Shown piece after piece: positions 7,284 through 13,061 of a DNA stretch of 15,470 nucleotides. Every line of letters begins with the position of its first letter. Within the stretch, counting starts at the first letter, position 1. The position numbers and the translations under genes were made by a program. The stretch spans positions 1 to 15,470 of the forward strand of contig JBKJLF010000490.1 of the NCBI GenBank assembly GCA_046597185.1. Reading direction: 5' to 3'. A model generated the notes under the pieces. That model saw nothing but the letters and a program-made list of their open reading frames with translations. It was not told the DNA's origin and made no database searches. This DNA is from CAMBDR01 sp046597185. Lineage in GTDB: Bacteria > Pseudomonadota > Gammaproteobacteria > Burkholderiales > Burkholderiaceae_D.

Positions 7284-8231
7284 TTAAGTGGCGGGGTGAT
7301 GTTGCTGCCAATGGCGGGCGATATCGATGCGGCGCGTGATCCAGACATCAGCATGGCTTTGGATATGGTCGAGAAAGCGCGCCAGCGCGGCGATACGCGC
7401 CGGGCGGCCAAGCAGGCGGCAATGCAAGCCGATGGAGAGCATTTTCGGTTGATTCAAGCCATTGGGGTCGCCCTCGGCATACAGCACATCAAACGCATCT
7501 TTGAGATAATCAAAAAACTGGGTGCCGCTATTAAAGCCTTGCGCGGCGGCAAAGCGCATGTCGTTGGTATCGAGGGTGTAGGGGATGATCAGGTGCGCCC
7601 GGCTGTCGCCATTGCCGGTGTCCACCATTTGCCAGAACGGCAAGTCGTCGCCGTAGTAATCGGAATCATATAAAAAGCCGCCTTGTTCCACCACCAACTG
7701 GCGCGTATTGGGCGAGTCACGCCCGGTGTACCAGCCCAGCGGCGCGCTGCCGGTCAGTTCGAGCTGGATCGCAATCGCTTCTTGCATATGCTTGCGTTCG
7801 GTGTCGATATCGACATTTTGGTAGGAAATCCAGCGCAAACCGTGGCAGGCGATTTCATGGCCGAGTTCAACCAAGGCGGCGCACAGTTCCGGGTGGCGTT
7901 GTAAGGCCATGGCCACGCCAAACACGGTAAGCGGCAGTTTGCACGCTTCAAACAGGCGCAACAAGCGCCACACGCCTGCGCGTGAGCCATATTCGTAAAT
8001 CGATTCCATGCTTAAGTGGCGCATCGGGAAAGCTTGCGCGCCAATGATTTCGGATAAGAAAGTTTCCGATGCCGGATCACCATGCAACACACAGTTTTCG
8101 CCGCCTTCTTCGTAATTGAGCACGAATTGTACGGCGATGCGGGCGCGATTGGGCCATTGCGGGTGGGGCGGGGTGCGGCCGTAGCCGATCAGGTCGCGCG
8201 GGTAGGCTGGGTTGAGTTGGGTGGGTTTCAT
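7284..8231 (-). CDS. puuE: Allantoinase, PuuE (polysaccharide deacetylase) type
   Basis: A 315-residue cytoplasmic hydrolase that opens the allantoin ring to allantoate. Members of this branch of the NodB/polysaccharide-deacetylase fold are metal-independent allantoinases, unrelated to amidohydrolase-type AllB. Characteristic segments are YPRDLIGYG (10-18), FVLNYEEGGEN (36-46), RHLSMESIYEYGSRAG (71-86), ELGHEIACHGLRWISY (122-137, with H125 and H130), GWYTGRDSPNTR (166-177), YDSDYYGDDLPFW (188-200) and IIPYTLDTNDMRF. Length is typical. The start at 8231 gives MKPTQLNPAYPRDLIGYG, as in relatives; the Shine-Dalgarno match is poor (CCGCCACTACC). It precedes xdhA by 173 nt on the same strand, giving a purine-degradation cluster. 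The uricase-stage enzymes are not beside it. Confidence 0.93.
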   Translation of the reverse strand: MKPTQLNPAYPRDLIGYGRTPPHPQWPNRARIAVQFVLNYEEGGENCVLHGDPASETFLSEIIGAQAFPMRHLSMESIYEYGSRAGVWRLLRLFEACKLPLTVFGVAMALQRHPELCAALVELGHEIACHGLRWISYQNVDIDTERKHMQEAIAIQLELTGSAPLGWYTGRDSPNTRQLVVEQGGFLYDSDYYGDDLPFWQMVDTGNGDSRAHLIIPYTLDTNDMRFAAAQGFNSGTQFFDYLKDAFDVLYAEGDPNGLNQPKMLSIGLHCRLLGRPARIAALARFLDHIQSHADVWITRRIDIARHWQQHHPAT

Positions 8232-8255
8232 GGTAGTGGCGGTTAAAGATTGGTG

Positions 8256-8270
8256 AATGCATAATGCATA
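8256..8270. repeat. Direct repeat AATGCATA x2, 7-nt period
   Basis: AATGCATA occurs at 8256-8263 and again at 8263-8270, sharing one base. Each unit contains the palindrome ATGCAT. It lies in the presumed puuE leader, 25-39 nt before the puuE start, and may be a regulator site. Confidence 0.4.
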
Positions 8271-8277
8271 AGTCTTT

Positions 8278-8292
8278 ATTCTAGCTCAGAAT
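8278..8292. promoter_or_regulatory. Dyad ATTCTAGCTCAGAAT upstream of puuE
   Basis: Arms ATTCT/AGAAT flank a 5-nt centre. It overlaps the expected start-site region of the candidate puuE promoter, a usual place for a repressor site. No regulator is assigned. Confidence 0.3.
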
Positions 8293-8319
8293 TTTAATGG
8301 AATTGTCAGATTTTTTTAA
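8291..8319 (-). promoter_or_regulatory. Candidate puuE promoter
   Basis: On the minus strand TTAAAA (8319-8314), a 17-nt spacer and TAAAAT (8296-8291) form a weak sigma70-like pair. The predicted start near 8284 gives a leader of about 53 nt containing the AATGCATA repeats. The region is A+T-rich, so chance matches are likely. Confidence 0.3.
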
Positions 8320-8387
8320 ACTTTACTGCGATCTGGCTGCTACGGTTTGGTTTGATGTCGCGCTGATGGTTGTCCAGTTACTTATAG

Positions 8388-8416
8388 TTGCCACAAGGAA
8401 TAAGATGTGTTATTAT
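8388..8416 (+). promoter_or_regulatory. Sigma70-type promoter of the SGNH esterase gene
   Basis: TTGCCA (8388-8393), a 17-nt spacer and TATTAT (8411-8416), each hexamer matching 5 of 6 consensus positions. The predicted start is near 8423, giving a leader of about 48 nt. It faces away from puuE within the 239-nt divergent intergenic region. Confidence 0.65.
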
Positions 8417-8426
8417 CCGCTTGCCT

Positions 8427-8450
8427 ATACCCCAACCCATACCCCAACCA
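8427..8450 (+). repeat. Two 12-nt tandem repeats in the esterase leader
   Basis: ATACCCCAACCC (8427-8438) is followed directly by ATACCCCAACCA (8439-8450), identical in 11 of 12 bases. The repeat lies just inside the predicted 5' leader and is unusually C-rich and G-free. Function is unknown; replication slippage could vary the copy number. Confidence 0.6.
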
Positions 8451-8470
8451 CGAAAAGCGAAAGAATTTAA

Positions 8471-9400
8471 ATGAAACTATTCAAACTTGTCGTCATGATC
8501 ATTACGCTTCTTTGTATCAGTAAGCTCAGCCACGCTGGCGACATCACCACGGGCTATGACATCTTTTTACTGGTCGGCCAATCCAATATGGCAGGCCGGG
8601 GCTACCTCAGTTCGATTGATCCCGAACCCGTTTCACAGTGGAATGCCGATATCAAAATGTGGGATCACGCGCAAGGGAAAATGGTGCAGGCCAAAGACCC
8701 GATCATTCACCAAGAACCGCTGATGGCTGGCAGAATGGGTCTGGGCATGAGTTTTGCCAACGCGCACATGGCGCGCATGCGCGGCGTCGGTGGTTTTCCA
8801 AACCGAAAAATTTTGCTGGTCGGTGCAGCCTGGGGTGGCACTGGCTTTCAGGCCAGCCAAACCCATAATTGGACGCCGACTGGTGATTTGGCCGCCGGTG
8901 CCATCCAGCGCGCCAACGCCGCCATTGCTGCCGCGTTAGCCGCTGACCCCAGCAGCCGCTTCCAGGGCATTTTGTGGCATCAGGGCGAAACCGATATCAT
9001 GGCAGGCGATATCACCAAATCTCCCACTTATCAGTCCAAACTGGTGCAATTAATCAACAATTTTCGCAGCAACATCAAGCTCAATGGCGTGGCCATCACG
9101 AATGCGGTGGTGATCATTGGCGTGCCCACACCTTGCTTTATGAGCAACTGCCCCAACTCTCCCGCCAGCAGCACCAGCGGCACCGCGCAAGACCGGGCGT
9201 CTTTTTTGACCATGGCCAACGGCATTCAAAAGGTGATTACGCATTCCGGCTGTGTCGGCAATACCAGCCTCACCTGGAATACCGGCACCGATGGCATCCA
9301 TTACGACCGCCCCGGCCAACGGGCCATGGGCAAACGGTATCAGGTAAAATTCCTGGATCTGGTACATGGGGTGGCGCAAACCGGGTGTTCAAGTAATTAG
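8471..9400 (+). CDS. Secreted SGNH/SASA-domain carbohydrate esterase
   Basis: A 309-residue protein with a Sec signal peptide: MKLFK, hydrophobic residues 6-18, and probable cleavage after SHA at residue 22. The mature part is a SASA-type SGNH hydrolase (PF03629, as in sialate O-acetylesterases and CE6 acetylxylan esterases). The nucleophile motif is LLVGQSNMAGRG with S38, an oxyanion-region Gly follows in GAAWGGTGF (118-126), LWHQGETD spans 168-175, and the catalytic Asp/His pair lies in TDGIHYD (D274, H277). It should remove acetyl groups from a sugar or polysaccharide in the periplasm or outside the cell. The substrate cannot be read from sequence. Four cysteines in the C-terminal half (C222, C227, C261, C306) could form disulfides after export. 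It has its own promoter, and AAAGAA lies a few bases before the ATG. The 121 nt after it show no clear terminator. Confidence 0.85.
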   Translation: MKLFKLVVMIITLLCISKLSHAGDITTGYDIFLLVGQSNMAGRGYLSSIDPEPVSQWNADIKMWDHAQGKMVQAKDPIIHQEPLMAGRMGLGMSFANAHMARMRGVGGFPNRKILLVGAAWGGTGFQASQTHNWTPTGDLAAGAIQRANAAIAAALAADPSSRFQGILWHQGETDIMAGDITKSPTYQSKLVQLINNFRSNIKLNGVAITNAVVIIGVPTPCFMSNCPNSPASSTSGTAQDRASFLTMANGIQKVITHSGCVGNTSLTWNTGTDGIHYDRPGQRAMGKRYQVKFLDLVHGVAQTGCSSN

Positions 9401-9462
9401 GCTGGCAGGCTCTTGAATGCCATGGTGCTCTTTTCTTGATCTGCGGCAAAAAGCCAACAAGC
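9401..9462. other. Esterase-kinase intergenic segment with a weak hairpin
   Basis: No gene is visible. GCCAA/TTGGC arms (9453-9457 and 9463-9467, 5-nt loop) form a short hairpin that is followed by T5 on the minus strand only, so it would not terminate the esterase transcript. The esterase could therefore read through into the kinase gene. Confidence 0.3.
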
Positions 9463-9491
9463 TTGGCAGGTGTCGAATAAATTGCTGAAAT
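9463..9491 (+). promoter_or_regulatory. Candidate distal promoter of the sensor kinase gene
   Basis: TTGGCA (9463-9468), a 17-nt spacer and TGAAAT (9486-9491). The -35 matches 5 of 6 consensus positions and the -10 matches 4 of 6. It is an alternative to the extended -10 element at 9518-9526. Confidence 0.35.
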
Positions 9492-9499
9492 GAAAGTGC

Positions 9500-9526
9500 T
9501 TGCCTCACTCGCCAAGCTGGTATGAT
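9500..9526 (+). promoter_or_regulatory. Extended -10 promoter of the sensor kinase gene
   Basis: TATGAT (9521-9526) is preceded by TGG, giving the TGn extended -10 form; a weak TTGCCT -35 (9500-9505) sits at 15 nt. The predicted start near 9533 lies downstream of the ATG at 9522, which supports translation from 9576. Confidence 0.45.
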
Positions 9527-9560
9527 GGCTCATTGGGCATTCGAATCTTATTCAACATGC

Positions 9561-9565
9561 AAGGA
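9561..9565 (+). promoter_or_regulatory. Ribosome binding site of the sensor kinase gene
   Basis: AAGGA lies 10 nt before the ATG at 9576, whereas no comparable site precedes the in-frame ATG at 9522. It therefore decides the start. Confidence 0.6.
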
Positions 9566-9575
9566 TGAGTCGGGC

Positions 9576-12500
9576 ATGGCGAGCGTGGCATATTACCCTG
9601 CACTGAAAAAACAAGCGCAAGGCTTCCTGCTGACTTTTTGTCTATGTCTGGCGCTTATGTTGTTTAGTCCTCTGCTGGCATGGGCAAGCAACTGGCCCGC
9701 CGTCGCCGATACCGTATTTCGTCATATTTCTATTGAGCAAGGGTTACCCCATCCGGTTGTTACCGCGATCAGTCAAACTGGCGATGGTTTTATTTGGGTT
9801 GGCACAGAAAATGGCTTGGCGCGTTGGGATGGCTATCGCTTTCGGGCCTATCGCGCCCAATCCGGCAAAGCCAATGGCCTCCCGAACAGCGCCATTCTTA
9901 AATTGCATACCGACCGTCAAGGGCGCTTGTGGGTGGCCATGAATAATGGCCGGGTGGTGCGTTATGATGCCGCCCTGGATCAGTTTATTGAAACGCCTTT
10001 GCTGGATGGCGGCCAACTGGCCCGGATATATTGCTTTTTTAATGACCCGCATGGGGGCTTGTTGATCGGCACCAGTTCCGGTCTGGTCCACGTGACGGAA
10101 AATGGTAAAGTGCGTTGGCAACGCGGCATCGGCCAACCCGACAAAACCGCGCCGGGTGGCGCTGTTATTGCCATTGAAGGTGATAATCAGGGGCGTTTAT
10201 GGATAGCGACCAGGGACGGTTTATGGCTGCAAGAATCGCCGCAAGCGCCCATGCAAAACATCGGCTTATCGATAGCATCTGACGCAACCCTCCATATCGC
10301 GAGTTTTCAGCGCTTGCAAGATGGTCGTATTTTAGCCGTTACCACAGCTCATGGTTTATTGGTCATCGATCCCAAAGAAACGCTGGTAAAACCTTTCCCA
10401 CTCACCGCGCAGCAGCAAGCATTGTTTACGCTGGGTCGGTTTTCCACACTGGTTGAAGCCCCGGCTGGCCAGATATGGCTGGGCAGTTTTACCCAGGGCA
10501 TGATGCGCATTAACCTCAAAACCGGATATGTTGATGTTTTGCGCCATGATCCAGGCATGCCAACGAGCGTCATTATCGATGCGGTTAATGCCTTGTTTGT
10601 TGACCGCTCTGGCTTACTTTGGGTGGGGACGGAGCGTGGCTTAAGCTTGCATGATCCAACCCAGGCCGGGGTATTGAGTGTGTTTGGTCGGCCAGGCGTG
10701 CCAAACCGCATGAGCGGGATGGACGTAAGGTCGATTTTGGCACTGGCCCCGGATCGCATTTTGCTTGGTTTATCCGGCCAGGGCGTTAATTTGCTCAACC
10801 CTGAAAACAATACCGTCAGCCCTTGGGTGCCTCAGTTAGCCAACACCATAGTGCAAGACATGTTCTCGCTACCCAATGGCGATTTGTATTTTGCGACTGA
10901 AATTGGCTTGGTGCGCACCGATAAGCAAGGCTTGCATGCTTACGATTTTCCCTTTGCAGGGCGAGCAATGCGAATTCATAGTTATGTGCTGGGGTATTTC
11001 GCCAAACGCTTATGGCTTGGCACGGCCGATGGGCTGTGGCAGCTTGACCCCGATTTGGCTGAACCGAAATTGGAACGGGTGCCAGGCACCGAAGCGCTGA
11101 ATGGCTTTACCTTGCGTGCCTTTGCGTGGGACGGTAAGACAAGCTTGTGGATAGGGACGAATAGTGGCGGTTTGTTTCATTTTGATATGAGCAAAAAGAA
11201 ATTGCTTTCGGTTAAACTCCAAAGCACGCCTAAAGGGGAGCATTTCACCTTTGTTGCGAATTTATTGCTTGATTCAAAAGGTCGCTTGTGGGTGGCGGGG
11301 CAGGGTGATGGCATTGCAGTTTTGCCGAATGCGCAACTGCCGCAGACCCAGGGCGTTCAATTTATCGGCCAGGCGCAAGGTTTGCATAATCTGATGATTA
11401 ATCGGTTTTTACCGGATGATGACGGAAAAATTTGGGTGAGTACCGATGAGGGGCTGGCGCAAATTGATCCCGTCAGAATGAAGGCTACCCCACTTCGCCG
11501 TGCTGAGGGGGTCAATATTGATACCTATTGGGTTGGCTCGGGCAGCATGACCGGGCAAGGTGAGTTATTTTTTGGCGGCGCGGGTGGCATCACCGTGGTG
11601 CGCCCACGTCTGATGCAGGCGAGCCATGCTTCGCCTCCGGTTGTGGCAAGCAATGTTCAACTGGGCGGGGCTGAGCATTGGCTTGGGTCTGATTTGACGG
11701 TACACCCCAAGGCTAACAGCCTTACGGTGGAATTTGCGGCCCTCGACTATGCTGCCCCTGACCGTATCCAATATTCTTATCGTCTGGAGGGCTATGACAA
11801 TGATTGGATCAATACCCCGGAGACGCGCCGCCTTGCCAGCTATACCAATTTACCACCGGGACAATATCGTTTGCAATTGCGCGCGTCGAATCGTTGGGGC
11901 GAATGGGGGGCGCAAACTCTGGTGTTGCCGATTATCGTGTTGCCGCATTGGTGGCAAATCTGGTGGGTGCGCCTCATTTTCACCCTGGTGGCGCTCTTGT
12001 TATTCGTGGTATTGCTACAGGGCCGTACCAGTTGGTTGCGGCAGCGCCAGTTTGAGCTGGAGCAGCAAGTGGCTGCGCGCACGACTGAATTGAACCAAAA
12101 GCAGGAAGAATTAGTTAGGGCCAACCAGTCGCTGAATCAATCGAATTCCGATCTGGCCGAATCGATGGCGTATTTGCGCGATGCGCAAGAGAAAATCGTG
12201 CAGCAGGAAAAGCTGGCCTCGATCGGTACACTGACGGCGGGTATTTCGCATGAAATCAATAACCCTTCCAATTTTGCCCATGTGGGTGCGTATAATTTGG
12301 GCACCGATCTGGCGGAGCTACGCGAGTTCTTACTTCATTTGGCTGGCGATGAAGCACCGCCTGAATTACTCAATGCATTGGATCAGCGCTTTGCAAAGTT
12401 ACACCAGTCATTGGATGCGGTAAGCGAGGGCACTACCCGAATACGTGATCTGGTGCGCGATTTGCGCACTTTCTCGCGTTTGGGTGAAACCGATTGGGTG

Positions 12501-12968
12501 GTCGCGACCTTGGCTGAGAGCTTGCGCGCCACCGTACACCTGGTACGCACACAATATGCGGGCGATATTGAAATTCGGCTCGATTTATCCGCCAATCCGG
12601 AATTGCTGTGTTGGCCGGCACAATTGAATCAAGTGTTTATGAATCTCATCGTCAATGCCTGTCAGGCGATGATGGCGTGCCCAACTGAACTGCGCGAGCG
12701 CGAGTCGGGCGTATTGCAAATCAGTACTGAAATTGAGGGGGAGTTTTTACTGATCAGCTTTCGAGACAACGGCCCAGGCATTAAGCCAGAGCTTATCGCG
12801 CGGATTTTTGACCCGTTTTTTACTACCAAAACGGTGGGTGAGGGTATGGGTATGGGGCTGTCGATTTCACATGGAATTATCGAAAAACACCGGGGTAGCA
12901 TTCGTGTTCAATCAGAATTGGGTGTGGGTACTTGTTTTACCCTGCATTTGCCTTTGCCGCAAACATAA
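9576..12968 (+). CDS. Membrane histidine kinase with Reg_prop beta-propellers and Y_Y_Y domain
   Basis: A 1130-residue sensor kinase. Residues 12-38 form a signal peptide or membrane anchor. The periplasmic part (about 45-685) carries roughly 13 Reg_prop-type repeats, such as GDGFIWVGTENGLARWD, RSGLLWVGTERGLSLHD and SKGRLWVAGQGDGIAV, enough for two seven-bladed propellers. A Y_Y_Y domain (about 688-790) with YSYRLEGYDNDWI and LPPGQYRLQLRASN follows. A transmembrane helix (about 796-818), a coiled coil (about 823-882) and the kinase core come next: phosphoacceptor H892 in GISHEINNPSNF, N box with N1027 in NLIVNACQAM, G1 D1064 in RDNGPGI and G2 GEGMGMGL (1088-1095). All catalytic boxes are intact, but the protein ends right after the ATPase domain, with no receiver or DNA-binding domain. 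The architecture resembles the carbohydrate-sensing hybrid kinases of Bacteroidetes. No response regulator is encoded nearby. The ligand is unknown; the adjacent esterase makes a glycan plausible, and phoX a phosphate-linked signal. Confidence 0.9.
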   Translation: MASVAYYPALKKQAQGFLLTFCLCLALMLFSPLLAWASNWPAVADTVFRHISIEQGLPHPVVTAISQTGDGFIWVGTENGLARWDGYRFRAYRAQSGKANGLPNSAILKLHTDRQGRLWVAMNNGRVVRYDAALDQFIETPLLDGGQLARIYCFFNDPHGGLLIGTSSGLVHVTENGKVRWQRGIGQPDKTAPGGAVIAIEGDNQGRLWIATRDGLWLQESPQAPMQNIGLSIASDATLHIASFQRLQDGRILAVTTAHGLLVIDPKETLVKPFPLTAQQQALFTLGRFSTLVEAPAGQIWLGSFTQGMMRINLKTGYVDVLRHDPGMPTSVIIDAVNALFVDRSGLLWVGTERGLSLHDPTQAGVLSVFGRPGVPNRMSGMDVRSILALAPDRILLGLSGQGVNLLNPENNTVSPWVPQLANTIVQDMFSLPNGDLYFATEIGLVRTDKQGLHAYDFPFAGRAMRIHSYVLGYFAKRLWLGTADGLWQLDPDLAEPKLERVPGTEALNGFTLRAFAWDGKTSLWIGTNSGGLFHFDMSKKKLLSVKLQSTPKGEHFTFVANLLLDSKGRLWVAGQGDGIAVLPNAQLPQTQGVQFIGQAQGLHNLMINRFLPDDDGKIWVSTDEGLAQIDPVRMKATPLRRAEGVNIDTYWVGSGSMTGQGELFFGGAGGITVVRPRLMQASHASPPVVASNVQLGGAEHWLGSDLTVHPKANSLTVEFAALDYAAPDRIQYSYRLEGYDNDWINTPETRRLASYTNLPPGQYRLQLRASNRWGEWGAQTLVLPIIVLPHWWQIWWVRLIFTLVALLLFVVLLQGRTSWLRQRQFELEQQVAARTTELNQKQEELVRANQSLNQSNSDLAESMAYLRDAQEKIVQQEKLASIGTLTAGISHEINNPSNFAHVGAYNLGTDLAELREFLLHLAGDEAPPELLNALDQRFAKLHQSLDAVSEGTTRIRDLVRDLRTFSRLGETDWVVATLAESLRATVHLVRTQYAGDIEIRLDLSANPELLCWPAQLNQVFMNLIVNACQAMMACPTELRERESGVLQISTEIEGEFLLISFRDNGPGIKPELIARIFDPFFTTKTVGEGMGMGLSISHGIIEKHRGSIRVQSELGVGTCFTLHLPLPQT

Positions 12969-12986
12969 AGTTTGATTCATGATGTG

Positions 12987-13020
12987 ATGTCACGCATTTG
13001 TCACAATTTGAAATTACAAT
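12987..13020 (+). promoter_or_regulatory. PhoB-dependent promoter (Pho box and -10) of phoX
   Basis: ATGTCAC (12987-12993) and TTGTCAC (12998-13004) are direct 7-mers separated by 4 nt, the 11-nt period of PhoB sites; the E. coli consensus is CTGTCAT, four A+T-rich bases, CTGTCAT/C. Exactly 10 nt later comes TACAAT (13015-13020), a 5-of-6 match to -10; in E. coli phoA the distance is also 10 nt. The -35 is replaced by the Pho box, as expected for a PhoB-activated promoter. The predicted start is near 13027. This implies induction by phosphate starvation. Confidence 0.75.
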
Positions 13021-13039
13021 ACCTCGATTGTAATTTCAA
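13008..13039. repeat. Perfect 13-bp inverted repeat over the phoX -10/start region
   Basis: TTGAAATTACAAT (13008-13020) and ATTGTAATTTCAA (13027-13039) are perfect complements around the 6-nt centre ACCTCG. The left arm contains the -10 hexamer TACAAT and the right arm begins at the predicted start site, so only half would be transcribed from this promoter. No T-run follows. The placement suits a dimeric repressor operator. On transcripts reading through from the kinase gene it could fold as an A+U-rich hairpin. Confidence 0.7.
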
Positions 13040-13048
13040 CCCCGCAAC

Positions 13049-13052
13049 AGGA
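13049..13052 (+). promoter_or_regulatory. Ribosome binding site of phoX
   Basis: AGGA lies 9 nt upstream of the ATG at 13062, favouring this start over the upstream in-frame ATGs at 12972 and 13053. The first of those lies before the Pho box. Confidence 0.6.
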
Positions 13053-13061
13053 ATGCTCACC

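Noticed and set aside
9522..9575. Kinase start at the ATG at 9522
   Set aside because: This ATG lies inside the extended -10 element and lacks a Shine-Dalgarno sequence; the ATG at 9576 has AAGGA at 10 nt.
13008..13039. The 13-bp inverted repeat as a terminator of the kinase gene
   Set aside because: The stem is A+T-rich and is followed by CCCCGC instead of a T-run, and it coincides with the phoX -10. I treat it as a DNA dyad, although weak termination of read-through transcripts cannot be excluded.
12972..13061. phoX start at the ATG at 12972
   Set aside because: The start lies upstream of the Pho box and the predicted transcription start; the encoded residues look like translated promoter DNA.
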